A stretch of 64,000 nucleotides of DNA from Rhodocyclaceae bacterium. Lineage in GTDB: Bacteria; Pseudomonadota; Gammaproteobacteria; Burkholderiales; Rhodocyclaceae. Numbering within the stretch: position 1 is the stretch's first letter; each line of letters opens with the position of its first letter. The notes under the pieces are model-generated. The model worked only from the letters and a program-made list of their open reading frames with translations. It was not told where the DNA came from and made no database searches. The translations under genes and the position numbers were made by a program. Below are positions 30,992 to 39,202 of this stretch, piece after piece. The stretch spans positions 1 to 64,000 of the forward strand of contig JADJEF010000003.1 of NCBI GenBank assembly GCA_016702335.1, read 5' to 3'.

Positions 30992-31555
30992 TCAATCCTC
31001 CCAGCGCTTGCCGCCGGGCAGGCGGATGTCGCGTTCGTTGTAGCCGCCGCGGCCGGCATCGGGGTGGCAGGCCGCGCAGTTGGCCGCGCTCTTGATGGCG
31101 GGGTCTTTCCAGAGTGCGGCGGGCACCTCACGGTGTTCGCGGGTGAACCAGCCGGTTTTGGTCAGGCGCGGCAGCTCGGTGCCGGCCGCCATCGCCGTCT
31201 TGCCAGCGCCGACTTGCGGACTCGTTGCCTGTGGCCCGACCAGATACTCGGCAATCGGCTTGAGCGTGGCGGCATCGAGACTGGCGTTGTCGCCATAGTG
31301 CTTATCCAGGCCCGCCAGCACCTGTTGCCACTCGGCCGTGTTCAGGCTGTTGCGCGGAAAGGCGGCATGGCACGAGGCGCATTCGGTGAGATAGGCGGCT
31401 GGCATGGGTGCGCGCGCCTGTTTGCTTGCGCGCTCATGGTCGCGCTCGCGCTTGTCGGCGTGCGCGGGCAGCGCCAGGGTGGCAACAAGGGTGGCAATGG
31501 TGACCGTGCTGATGGCGGTGACCAGGCCGAGGGCAAAACGTCGGGTGTTTTTCAT
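30992..31555 (-). CDS. Dihaem cytochrome c (DHC-like) with an inserted dispersed element
   Basis: The 187-residue periplasmic protein has a signal peptide cut near ALPAHA. Two CxxCH haem sites are visible, CASCH near 60-64 and CAACH near 160-164. In related clusters DHC is the electron donor of the SHP oxygen-binding cytochrome. The linker before LTKTGWFTREHRE contains the peptide SPQVGAGKTAM, encoded by the dispersed element at 31190-31215, and looks longer than needed. Both haem sites are kept, so function is probably intact. Confidence 0.9.
   Translation of the reverse strand: MKNTRRFALGLVTAISTVTIATLVATLALPAHADKRERDHERASKQARAPMPAAYLTECASCHAAFPRNSLNTAEWQQVLAGLDKHYGDNASLDAATLKPIAEYLVGPQATSPQVGAGKTAMAAGTELPRLTKTGWFTREHREVPAALWKDPAIKSAANCAACHPDAGRGGYNERDIRLPGGKRWED
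31190..31215 (-). repeat. Dispersed palindromic element inside the dihaem cytochrome c gene
   Basis: The 26-bp core sits in frame in the inter-haem linker and is read on the coding strand as the peptide QVGAGKTA. The frame and orientation differ from the UbiB and kinase copies. Confidence 0.82.
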
Positions 31556-31560
31556 GATCC

Positions 31561-31995
31561 TTACTCCTTGCTCAGGTAGGCGATGAAATCGGCTTTTTCA
31601 CCGGGCGTGCATTCGCGCCCGACGACTTCGCTGCAGTTGCGCCGGAACCACTTTTCGGCTTTTTTGGAATCGGTGAAACGTTCGGGGTTGGCACCGGGGG
31701 CCATGGGCTGGACGGCTTTGCCGGTGACGACGTGCTTGCCGGCCTGACGCGGATTGTCGGTGTGGCAGGCGGTGCACGCCGGCATGGTGTCCGAGACGCT
31801 GATTTTTTTGCTGTACAGCGCCCGGCCGCGCTCGGCGGAGGGCGTGAAGCCGGGGCCGGCGGCCGTGGCGTATGAAGCCATCAGTTCAGAGGGCGAAGCC
31901 GCGGCCGCGTGGCCGGCGTACCCGATGAGCGCGGCGCTCAGTGCGGCGCTCAGGGTGGTGATCAGGGTGGTGATCAGGCAGCGTGCAGATTTCAT
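31561..31995 (-). CDS. SHP-like cytochrome c (DUF1924)
   Basis: The 144-residue protein starts at the ATG at 31995 (AAGGAGAG upstream). A signal peptide ends at about HAAAA. A single haem site CTACH lies in the middle. The C-terminal WFRRNCSEVVGRECTPGEKADFIAYL is typical of the DUF1924 / sphaeroides haem protein family. In that family an Asn is the weak sixth haem ligand and can be displaced by O2 or NO, and the paired cysteines form a disulfide; the Asn in RRNC is the candidate here. It is the first gene of the haem and two-component cluster. Confidence 0.88.
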   Translation of the reverse strand: MKSARCLITTLITTLSAALSAALIGYAGHAAAASPSELMASYATAAGPGFTPSAERGRALYSKKISVSDTMPACTACHTDNPRQAGKHVVTGKAVQPMAPGANPERFTDSKKAEKWFRRNCSEVVGRECTPGEKADFIAYLSKE

Positions 31996-32136
31996 TGAGC
32001 TCTCCTTGTGCGGTGACGATGGCGGCACTTTGCGCCGGCAGTCTTAGCGTTCGCTTAGCGGTTGATGAGCGTCAATGAGCTGCACCCCGTGCTTTGCCAT
32101 CCTGCGCACTTCACTCACTCAGCCAGGAAAATCAGC

Positions 32137-32889
32137 ATGTCCACCACTCTTGCAGGCAAAGTCGCCGTCGTTACCGGCGCCAGCAGCGGCATCGGCCGTT
32201 CCATCGTAGAGCGCTATGTCGCCAACGGCGCCACCGTGGTCGCCTTTGCGCGCAGTCAGGCGGCGCTGGACGAACTGGCCAAGGCGCATCCGGGCAAGGT
32301 GCTGGCGGTGGCCGGCGATGTCACCCGCGAGGCCGATCTGCAGCGACTGGTCAAGGCGACGGTCGAGGCGCACGGTGGTGTCGATATCGTGGTGCCGAAC
32401 GCCGGCATTGCGCGCGTGATCGGTGTGGATGACAGCACGGCGGCGGCGTTCGCCGAGCAGTTCTCGGTCAATCTCTATGGCGCGGCGGAAACCGTGCGCC
32501 TCTTCCTGCCGCATATCCGCAAGGGCGGCTCGGTGCAGTTCATCACTACTTTCCTGACCCAGGTGGGCTTTCCCGGGCTGGCCATCTACAGTGCCAGCAA
32601 GGCGGCGCTCAAGTCCTTCGCGCAGACGCTGGCTGCCGAGCTCGCGCCGCGCGGCATCCGCGTCAATTCGATTGCGCCGGGGCCGATTGCGACACCGCTG
32701 TGGGGGACGGTCGGCCTGCCGGCCGACGTGCTCGGTGGCGTCGCCGAAAAAATCAACGCGCGCCTCATGCCCGGCGCCTTTGGTCAGCCCGAAGACATCG
32801 CCGAGACCTCGGTCTTTCTCGCGTCAGACGCGGCCAAAAACATCTTCGGGCAGGAGATCGTGGTCGACGGCGGATACACCATCGGCTGA
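32137..32889 (+). CDS. Short-chain dehydrogenase/reductase (SDR, classical type)
   Basis: The 250-residue protein has the nucleotide-binding motif TGASSGIG near 14-21, NAG (PNAGIA) in the fourth strand, YSASK as the catalytic Tyr-Lys pair and PG in SIAPGPIATP. The residue 13 before the Tyr, normally Ser, is Thr (QFITTFLTQ), which can replace it chemically. The ATG at 32137 follows CCAGGAAA. The substrate cannot be predicted; such enzymes reduce ketones or oxidise alcohols with NAD(P). It is divergent from the SHP gene and convergent with the Zorya-like operon. Confidence 0.92.
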   Translation: MSTTLAGKVAVVTGASSGIGRSIVERYVANGATVVAFARSQAALDELAKAHPGKVLAVAGDVTREADLQRLVKATVEAHGGVDIVVPNAGIARVIGVDDSTAAAFAEQFSVNLYGAAETVRLFLPHIRKGGSVQFITTFLTQVGFPGLAIYSASKAALKSFAQTLAAELAPRGIRVNSIAPGPIATPLWGTVGLPADVLGGVAEKINARLMPGAFGQPEDIAETSVFLASDAAKNIFGQEIVVDGGYTIG

Positions 32890-32916
32890 GCCATCGTCGG
32901 CCCAGCCCGGGCTCAG
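32886..32916. terminator. Bidirectional hairpin between SDR and DUF2894 genes
   Basis: CTGAGCC (32886-32892) pairs with GGCTCAG (32910-32916), and each arm contains the stop codon of one of the two convergent genes. There is no strong U-tract, so terminator function is inferred from position and symmetry. Confidence 0.4.
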
Positions 32917-33491
32917 CGCTTCGCGGCCTTGCCTTTGGCAGGCCGCTTGAGCGCGGGCCGTGGCTGTGACTGCTCGAGACGCAGCAGCGTGTCGACGTAG
33001 GCAAGGAAATGCTTCAGGTAGGCCGGCGAGGTCGCCTGCATGCGCTCGAGGGCGCGCAGCACCAGCATGTGTGAGTTGAGCGGGCCGGCATTTTCCGGTG
33101 CCTGCTCGACCGCGCGGCTGAGCTGGCGGCCGGCGGCCAGCTGCGCCCAGGTGCTGCGGAAGGCGGCCACCGCCTTGAGCTCGGGGCGTGCGCTGGTCAT
33201 GTCGCTGCCCGATGGCGGCGGCTGCTGGGCCAGGGTGCGCAGGAGTTCGCCCAGGGGCGTTGTTCCCAAACCGGCGTCAGGGTCGGGCGTGCTGCTGGCG
33301 GCTTGCTGGCGGGCGAAGTCTTCAAGCAGGGCCTGGCGCGCGGCGTCGGCCTTCTGTTCGAGCGCTTGGCGAAGGGTTGCCGGTGCATCCGCAGCGCGTT
33401 GCTGCAGCACGGTGATGTAGTGCCAGCGGAAGGCATCGAAACGCCGGAGCTCGGCACTGTCGACGCCGGGCGCATTCAGGTCCGTGTTCAT
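32913..33491 (-). CDS. DUF2894 protein, ZorG-like component of a Zorya type III locus
   Basis: This 192-residue soluble protein starts with RRFDAFRWHYITVLQ and ends in a very basic tail (KRPAKGKAAKR). It matches DUF2894, a family that occurs with DUF802/MotA-like, OmpA and DUF3348 genes. The middle (DDAGLGTTPLGELLRTL-like and ELKAVAAFRSTW) is the recognisable part. It overlaps the OmpA-domain gene by four bases and is the last gene of the operon. From memory of the PADLOC scheme, this family is one of the two accessory proteins of Zorya type III; the biochemical role is unknown. Confidence 0.82.
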   Translation of the reverse strand: MNTDLNAPGVDSAELRRFDAFRWHYITVLQQRAADAPATLRQALEQKADAARQALLEDFARQQAASSTPDPDAGLGTTPLGELLRTLAQQPPPSGSDMTSARPELKAVAAFRSTWAQLAAGRQLSRAVEQAPENAGPLNSHMLVLRALERMQATSPAYLKHFLAYVDTLLRLEQSQPRPALKRPAKGKAAKR

Positions 33492-34141
33492 GGGGGCGCG
33501 GCGCTGGTGTTACCCGGGGCACGGGCAGCCTTCGGCACCGGTGCCATTTCCACACGGCGATTTTGTGCGCGCGCCTGTTCGCTGACATTGGGCGTGAGCG
33601 GCTGCTCTGAACCAAACGCGGCGGCAAAGACCATCGAAGACGGCATGCCTTCTTCGATCAGCACGCGGGTCACGGTCAACGCACGTTGCGCGGAAAGCTC
33701 CCAGTTGTCGGCGAACTGCTTGTTGCCTTTGGCCATCGAGCGATCATCGGTGAAGCCGCTTACCATCAGCAATTCGTCGCGCGCGCCCAGATAGGCGCGC
33801 AGCGGATGCACCAGGCCGCGCAGCAGTTGCCGCCCCTCCGGTTGCAGCGTGTCAGAGTTGAGCGCAAAGAGCACCCGGCCGCTGATGCCGATGCGCCCGT
33901 CATTGAGCGTGACCCGGCCCGAGGCCAGCGGAATCGCCAGCGCCTTTTCCAGCGCCATGCGTCGCTGTTCTTCGGCCTCGCGCTTCTTGATTTCGGCTTC
34001 GAGGCTGGTGGCGAGCTCCAGCTGCACGCCCACTACCGCAACCAAAATCAGCACGAATGCGCCGAGCAGGCCCGACATCAGGTCGCCAAAGACGGCCCAG
34101 ACGGGGGCGGTTTCTTCAATGGCGGCGTCCGTGGCTTCCAT
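33488..34141 (-). CDS. MotB/OmpA-domain protein, ZorB-like stator subunit
   Basis: The 217-residue protein has one N-terminal membrane helix (about 14-40) carrying Asp20 (AVFGDLMSGLLGAF), the place of the proton-coupling Asp in MotB and ZorB. A short coiled coil and an OmpA-like peptidoglycan-binding domain follow (LNSDTLQPEGRQLL, VSGFTDDRSM, LSAQRALTVTRVL, RRVEM). With the MotA-like product of the upstream gene it would form a proton-driven complex in the inner membrane. The start shares one base with the stop of that gene and its own stop overlaps DUF2894, so expression is tightly coupled. Confidence 0.88.
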   Translation of the reverse strand: MEATDAAIEETAPVWAVFGDLMSGLLGAFVLILVAVVGVQLELATSLEAEIKKREAEEQRRMALEKALAIPLASGRVTLNDGRIGISGRVLFALNSDTLQPEGRQLLRGLVHPLRAYLGARDELLMVSGFTDDRSMAKGNKQFADNWELSAQRALTVTRVLIEEGMPSSMVFAAAFGSEQPLTPNVSEQARAQNRRVEMAPVPKAARAPGNTSAAPP

Positions 34142-35970
34142 CAGTTCACCTCGTCCGCGAGTAGCGCCTGTTTGGCGGGCAGTTGACGCAGCTGGTCAAA
34201 AATCTCTTTTTGCGAATGGATGCTCAGGTCGATCACCTCACGCGCTTGCGCCACGTAGTAGGCGAGCTGCTCATCGCTGCGCGTGGTCGATCTATCCATC
34301 GCGGCTTCGATGTTTTGCAGATTGCTGACCAGCTTTTCGTTGGCATCATTGAAGGAGCCGACGGCCAGACGGAAGGCTTCGCCCAGGCTAGCGACATCGA
34401 TTGCGCTGGTGCTGACCTGGTGGGAAAGCTCGGCCAGTTTGCTGGTCTCGTTGCTGACCTGCTCGGCAAACTGATTGCCCGCCTGATTGAGCGCCACGGC
34501 CGATGAGGCGACCAGCGAGTCGATCACCGCGCGCTGCTCGGCGGCGGCGTGGTTGATGGCGTCGAGCAGCGTGCTCAGGGTCGTCATGATGCGGCTGCGC
34601 TCGTCCAGCAACTCGTTGTCGCGGGCGACGCTGTGTGAGATTTCCTGACGCAACTGGGCGATCACTTCGGCGGCGGCGCGGGGGGCTTCCGAGGCGGTAT
34701 GGATGAGGCGGGTGATCGGCGCTTCGAGTGCGGTACCCAGCGTGGTGAGGTGCGCCGTCACGGCGGTCTGCAAGTCACCCAGACGCGCGACAGCGGCCTC
34801 GCCACGCGCGGCTTCGTCAGCGCGCAGGGCACCGAGTTCGTTACGCAGGGCTGCTGTGAGCTGATCCATGCGCGCACCGTGCTGGTCAAGCCATGCCGCC
34901 TCGGCACTGATGCGGGCGCGCAGCAGGTCGTCCGAGGTGCTGACCAGACGCGAGATTTCGGTGAGGGTGCTGGAATTCTGGTGTTGCATCTGCTCGCCCA
35001 GCCGGCCGGCGAGGCCGTCAAGCTGGGTTTGCGCTGTGTTCGCCATGCGTTCGTGCATGAGGCTGGCATCGTGGGCAATGCCCTCCAGCGCGGCCGCGAG
35101 CACCGGCTTGAGGCTTTCGCTGGCGGTTTGTGCGCTCTGGCTGAGGCTGTCTTTGAGTGATTTGTCTACCGACGTGGCCAGCTCGCTGTAGGTCGCCTTG
35201 ATGTCGGTGTGGAAGCGTTCCTGATTGCCCACCAAGGTCTCGTTCAGTCGGGCATTCAACTGCTCGATCTGCTGCATCATTACCTGCAATTGATCAGCGA
35301 CGGCGGGCAATGCCTGAGCTTGCATCTGGATGGCTTTAAAAGTTTCCTGACGTTGATGAGCGTGCGAGAACGCGCGCAGGGTGGTGGCGATCTGGCGATC
35401 GAGCACCTGTGCCGCCTGCAGTCGCTCACGCCGGCACAGGGCCGACATCAGCCCGAGCATGGCCGAGGCGGCGACACCGGCGACCGAGGTGCCGAAAGCG
35501 AGCCCCAGTCCCTTGATCGGGGCCGCCAGTGCAGCGCGAATCGCTTGCAGGTCGGTGGTGCCTTCCAGCGCGAACGAGGCGCCACTGAAGGTGACGACCA
35601 TGCCGATGAAGGTGCCCAGCATGCCGAGCATGACCAGCAGCCCGACCAGGTAGGGCGTCATGGCCGGCCCGGGCAGGGCCACACGTTCGCCTTCGATGCG
35701 CAGGCGCACGGCGGTTTGTAGCGACGGGTGCAGTGGGTCAAGCAGCTCGTTCAGCGTTGCGGGCGCGCTCGACAAGCGCGCGAGAGCGTTGGCAAGTGTT
35801 GCCGTGGCCTGGCGGAACTGGCGCAGTTCCATAGCACCAAGGCCATACACGGCGGCGATCAGGCTGGTCATCACCAGCGCGACGGCATTGGTGCCGAAAA
35901 AGCTGGTGCCTACGCCAAGGACAGCGAGTGCGCCGATTAGGAAAGCGCCTTTGAACAGATGGTTAGTCAT
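34141..35970 (-). CDS. MotA/ExbB-like channel protein with long coiled-coil tail (DUF802, ZorA-like)
   Basis: I chose the ATG at 35970 (MTNHLFKGAF), overlapping the DUF3348 stop by eight bases, giving 609 residues; 35988 is an alternative. Two helices open the protein (about 5-45). A MotA/TolQ-like pair follows (PYLVGLLVMLGMLGTFIGMVV and IKGLGLAFGTSVAGVAASAML), then roughly 400 residues of helical, Gln/Glu-rich coiled coil reaching into the cytoplasm. This is the ZorA plan: a five-subunit motor with an intracellular tail that carries a signal on phage attack. The DUF802 annotation fits the same family. Confidence 0.86.
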   Translation of the reverse strand: MTNHLFKGAFLIGALAVLGVGTSFFGTNAVALVMTSLIAAVYGLGAMELRQFRQATATLANALARLSSAPATLNELLDPLHPSLQTAVRLRIEGERVALPGPAMTPYLVGLLVMLGMLGTFIGMVVTFSGASFALEGTTDLQAIRAALAAPIKGLGLAFGTSVAGVAASAMLGLMSALCRRERLQAAQVLDRQIATTLRAFSHAHQRQETFKAIQMQAQALPAVADQLQVMMQQIEQLNARLNETLVGNQERFHTDIKATYSELATSVDKSLKDSLSQSAQTASESLKPVLAAALEGIAHDASLMHERMANTAQTQLDGLAGRLGEQMQHQNSSTLTEISRLVSTSDDLLRARISAEAAWLDQHGARMDQLTAALRNELGALRADEAARGEAAVARLGDLQTAVTAHLTTLGTALEAPITRLIHTASEAPRAAAEVIAQLRQEISHSVARDNELLDERSRIMTTLSTLLDAINHAAAEQRAVIDSLVASSAVALNQAGNQFAEQVSNETSKLAELSHQVSTSAIDVASLGEAFRLAVGSFNDANEKLVSNLQNIEAAMDRSTTRSDEQLAYYVAQAREVIDLSIHSQKEIFDQLRQLPAKQALLADEVN

Positions 35971-36727
35971 GGCTGTGCTGTTTTTCATTGCGGGTGGCTT
36001 CAAGTAATCCAAGAGTGGGTTGCAGACGCAGCTCAAGCTCCGCCAGGAGGACCGAGGCGATGTCCTGACGGAATTCGGCGAGCCAGGCACCTGGCTGCAG
36101 CCAGGCGGCAGGGTCGTCATGGCCGCCGACGTTGCCGAGGTGGTTCAGATGTGCGGATCGCAGAAACGCAAAACGCTTTTCCAGCAGCACGGGCAGCGCG
36201 GCGAGCAGCTTGCTTTCGCGCTCGGTGAGGATGCGCTCAAAGACTTCGTCGATGGCAGCCAGCGTCTTGCACGCGGCCCCGGCACCGGCGAGTGCGGCGC
36301 GCGCGCGGGTGCGCAACGGGCGCAGCGCCGTCTCGATGTCGCGCTGATGCGCCAGATAAAAGCGGCGGTAGGGCTCGTAATCGGCGGCAATGTCCAGCGG
36401 CAGGTCGGCGCGGGGAATGGGAAAGCGGATGCGTGTCGGCGGCGGGGTTGGCGCGCAGCTGTTGCGAATGGTGGCGGTGAGTTTGCTGCGCAATTCGGTG
36501 AGCTCGCCTTCAGCATCCTTGGCGGTATTGTGAGCACTTGGGGTCGAGCTGCCGGCACTTTCGTTGTGCGCCGCGAAGAGCGCGATCGCATCGGTGAAAT
36601 CCAGCCACTGTCCCAGCCGCTCGGCCAGATACTGCTCCGCTTCCTGCGGCTCAATGAGCGCGAGTTCGCCGAGCAGGCGAAGCAGTCGCGAACTATTGAA
36701 ATTGGTGCGCGGGAGCGCTCGCGTCAT
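35963..36727 (-). CDS. DUF3348 protein, ZorF-like component of a Zorya type III locus
   Basis: This 254-residue soluble protein begins MTRALPRTNF at the ATG at 36727; the longer upstream frame has no support. RLLGELALIEPQEAEQYLAERLGQWLDFTDAIAL is the DUF3348 hallmark region (described by key residues LAERLGQWLDFTDAI). It is the first gene of the four-gene operon and its end overlaps the MotA-like gene. DUF3348 plus DUF2894 with a MotA/MotB pair is the composition I recall for Zorya type III. The molecular function is unknown; being cytoplasmic, it may be the effector or a tail-binding partner (inference). Confidence 0.84.
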   Translation of the reverse strand: MTRALPRTNFNSSRLLRLLGELALIEPQEAEQYLAERLGQWLDFTDAIALFAAHNESAGSSTPSAHNTAKDAEGELTELRSKLTATIRNSCAPTPPPTRIRFPIPRADLPLDIAADYEPYRRFYLAHQRDIETALRPLRTRARAALAGAGAACKTLAAIDEVFERILTERESKLLAALPVLLEKRFAFLRSAHLNHLGNVGGHDDPAAWLQPGAWLAEFRQDIASVLLAELELRLQPTLGLLEATRNEKQHSHD

Positions 36728-36947
36728 GGGAAGGCTTTGCAAAAAAGGCGGTCGACGCCTGAGGTGTGCGTTGGGTAGTGCGCAGGGTGATCGAGGGTGC
36801 CGGGTTTGTGCGCCGTGCAAGGCGATGCCGTGTCGCCCGTCAGCCGGGCGTGGTCAAACCGAGGCGTGACGGCATTTTATCGCGGAAGGCGGTGCCCCGA
36901 TACGCTGTATTTCCCGCCCTGCGGCAAGCCCTGCTTCGACCCTTGTT

Positions 36948-38108
36948 TCAGGCGCGAACGGGCTTCCAGAGCCATGTCGCGAGACCGGTTACCGCGATCA
37001 GCGGCAGCGCGAACCACACCAACGAGTGCCAGCCGGCGCTGATGATCACGACGCCGGCCACCAGCGAGGTCAGTGCCTGGGTGCCGAGCACGATAAAGTC
37101 GTTGCTGCCCTGCACCTTGGCGCGTTCTTCGGGGCGGCAGGTTTCGGTGAGCAAGGTGGTGCCGCCGATGAACAGGAAATTCCAGCCGATGCCCAGCAAC
37201 ACCAGCGCCCACCAGAAATGGTGGAGCGTGACGCCGGCGAGGGCAATGCCGGCGCACAGCAGCATCAGCGCCGCGCCGGTCAGCAACACCGGGCGCACGC
37301 CCATGCGCCGGATCACATCGCCGGTGAAGAACGAGGGCGCAAACATGCCGATCACATGCCATTGCAGCACAAAGGCGGCATCGGAAAACGGCATGCCGCA
37401 GAAGTCCATGGCCAGCGGCGTGGCGGTCATCAGCAGATTCATCGTGGCATAGCCGCAGGTGGCGGCGAGCAAGGCGACAATGAAGGCCGGTTGACGGGCG
37501 ATCTCGCGCAGGGGGCGGCCTTTGGCGGTTTGCTCCGCCACAGACAGCGGGGCGATGTTCAGGCGGCTGACTATCACCAGTGACACCAGGGCAAAGCCGG
37601 CGAGCGCGAGATAGCTGGCGGCAAAGGTTGGCGCAACCAGATCGCGGGTGAACTTGCTGACCTCAGGCCCGACTATTCCGCCAAGAATGCCGCCGGCGAG
37701 GGTGAGCGAGATGGCGCGGCTTTTCCAGTCGGCCTCGACGCTGTCGGCGGCGGCGAAGCGGTATTGCTGGCCGATGGCGTTGTAGATGCCGGCCAGCACC
37801 GTGCCCAGGCACAGCAGCCAGAAGCTGCGTTCATGCACGGCGAACGCCGAGAGCAGCGCCCCTGCCAGCGCAAACAGTGCGCCCACCTGAAAACCGCGTC
37901 GTCGCCCGTAACGCTTCATGAACTGCGCCGCCGGATACGCGGCCAGCACGCCGCCGAGCACATAGGTGGTGACGGGCAGGGTGGCCAGATTGGGCAGTGG
38001 CGAGAGTTGCAGACCCATCAGCCCGTTGATGGCCACGAGCGTGACGCCATTGGCCAGCAGCAGCGCCTGCGCGAGGGCGAGAAGTAGGATGTTGCGGTGT
38101 TCAGTCAT
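36948..38108 (-). CDS. Major facilitator superfamily transporter
   Basis: The 386-residue protein has about 12 membrane helices with the MFS loop motif after helix 2 (FMKRYGRRRGF) and short loops. I start at the ATG at 38108 (MTEHRNILLLALAQALLLANG), since the extended frame upstream crosses the vapC region. The substrate is not clear from sequence. It is probably a single-gene unit: 220 bases without a recognisable gene or strong motif separate it from the Zorya-like operon, and 46 bases from vapC. Confidence 0.9.
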   Translation of the reverse strand: MTEHRNILLLALAQALLLANGVTLVAINGLMGLQLSPLPNLATLPVTTYVLGGVLAAYPAAQFMKRYGRRRGFQVGALFALAGALLSAFAVHERSFWLLCLGTVLAGIYNAIGQQYRFAAADSVEADWKSRAISLTLAGGILGGIVGPEVSKFTRDLVAPTFAASYLALAGFALVSLVIVSRLNIAPLSVAEQTAKGRPLREIARQPAFIVALLAATCGYATMNLLMTATPLAMDFCGMPFSDAAFVLQWHVIGMFAPSFFTGDVIRRMGVRPVLLTGAALMLLCAGIALAGVTLHHFWWALVLLGIGWNFLFIGGTTLLTETCRPEERAKVQGSNDFIVLGTQALTSLVAGVVIISAGWHSLVWFALPLIAVTGLATWLWKPVRA

Positions 38109-38154
38109 GGGGGCGTTTCGCGGCAGAGTAGTTGCGCCGCAGCGGCGTGCGCGA

Positions 38155-38562
38155 TTAATGCTGGTCGGGCCGGATGCAGCGAATGTCGAGTTGCAGCGAC
38201 TCGGCCAGCGCCAGCCAGGGGCGGTCAGCGGTGATGACAACGGCCTGCTCGCGCTCCGCCAGGGCGAGGCAGGCGCGGTCACCAAGCGAGAGACCGTAGG
38301 GCCGGGTGGCACTGCGTAACTGGCCAACGCGCAGACCCTGCGCTTCATCCAGTGGCACAACGGCTATCTGCAGGGAGGCAACCGCCATGCGTGCATCGTC
38401 CGGCGGTACTTTCCAGTCGATCAGTTTGCTCACGGCTTCGGCGTAATTGACTGCCGATGCTTTGATACCACCCGAGCCCAGCAAGGCCTCGATGCGATCA
38501 TGCCCTGGTTCACGATTCAGATAGGCAAGGATGGCCGAGGCATCGAGCACCGTGCTATTCAC
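38155..38562 (-). CDS. vapC: PIN-domain ribonuclease toxin (VapC family)
   Basis: The 135-residue PIN protein starts with GTG and shows the acidic catalytic set: VLDAS near 5-9, the NYAEAVSKL Glu, LSLGDRACLALA and ITADRPW near the C-terminus. VapC toxins cut RNA, often initiator tRNA or rRNA, using Mg ions. The gene overlaps the VapB-like antitoxin by eight bases and lies after it. It looks intact. Confidence 0.9.
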   Translation of the reverse strand: MNSTVLDASAILAYLNREPGHDRIEALLGSGGIKASAVNYAEAVSKLIDWKVPPDDARMAVASLQIAVVPLDEAQGLRVGQLRSATRPYGLSLGDRACLALAEREQAVVITADRPWLALAESLQLDIRCIRPDQH

Positions 38563-38797
38563 GTTCAGCCTCGGCGCGGCGGTCGGCGATCAATTCATCG
38601 GCGAGCGATACCCCTTCGGGCACATACCGGCGCACTAAGGCTTGTGCCATGCGCAACTGGGCTTCGCGCGTGGTGATGCGTGCTTCTCCGTCAAGTTGTT
38701 CGAACAAGACCGTGTCACCATCTTTGATGCCAAGGGCGCGACGGATGTCGGCAGGGATGACAACCCGGCCTCCTTCTGACGTTTTCATGGGGATCAT
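38555..38797 (-). CDS. vapB: AbrB/SpoVT-type antitoxin (VapB family)
   Basis: The 80-residue protein has an N-terminal swapped-hairpin DNA-binding domain (GGRVVIPADIRRALGIKDGDTV, key residues RVVIPADIRRALG) and an Arg/Glu-rich C-terminal toxin-binding helix. A second in-frame ATG lies three codons in (MKTSEGG). It would bind the VapC toxin and repress its own promoter just upstream. Confidence 0.9.
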   Translation of the reverse strand: MIPMKTSEGGRVVIPADIRRALGIKDGDTVLFEQLDGEARITTREAQLRMAQALVRRYVPEGVSLADELIADRRAEAERE

Positions 38798-38872
38798 GAC
38801 GAATACTCCATATTTCTTGGTAAATGTCAGTATAGGTTATGAATGACGGAAAGCAAGCTCGGCGGTTTGGAG

Positions 38873-39202
38873 TTACTCCGGCCGCAGTGGCGGGTCTGTT
38901 GGGTCCGGTTGCGTCGGCAAGTCGGCGCTGGTAAGACGGCGGTTTGGCTCGATTTCCTCCTCGACCACCACCGCTTCACCGTCAAATACGCTGCCTTCGC
39001 GGTACGCCGCCGGCACGCCCTCCGTTGGGGCCTGCCGCGCCTGCTGCTCTCGCAGCACTTTGCGCAGCGCGCGGGTTTTCCACCAGAACCAGAGGAAGAA
39101 GGCGACGCCGAATACCGCCAGCAGTGCAAATATCACCAGCGAGAACATGGCCGCCAGCACCATCAGAATGGTGCCGACCATCAGCGCAAACAGTTGTCTC
39201 AT
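38873..39202 (-). CDS. Small membrane protein of unknown function
   Basis: The 109-residue product has two closely spaced hydrophobic helices (about 5-21 and 23-42), then a basic turn (WKTRALRKVLREQQ) and a hydrophilic, acidic tail. Its start overlaps the dtd stop by four bases, so it is translated with the RND/dtd operon. The last 30 residues are partly encoded by a copy of the dispersed element (RLTSADLP), so the tail is probably not functional sequence. No family is recognised. Confidence 0.7.
   Translation of the reverse strand: MRQLFALMVGTILMVLAAMFSLVIFALLAVFGVAFFLWFWWKTRALRKVLREQQARQAPTEGVPAAYREGSVFDGEAVVVEEEIEPNRRLTSADLPTQPDPTDPPLRPE
38919..38944 (+). repeat. Dispersed palindromic element in the tail of the small membrane protein gene
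   Basis: The core (variant ending ACGGCGGTT) lies in frame and is read as RLTSADLP, a third translation phase different from the kinase/UbiB and cytochrome copies. Confidence 0.78.

Noticed and set aside
31190..31215. The peptide VGAGKTA in the dihaem cytochrome as a nucleotide-binding P-loop
   Set aside because: The peptide is the translation of the dispersed DNA element, lies in a periplasmic protein and has no Walker B partner.
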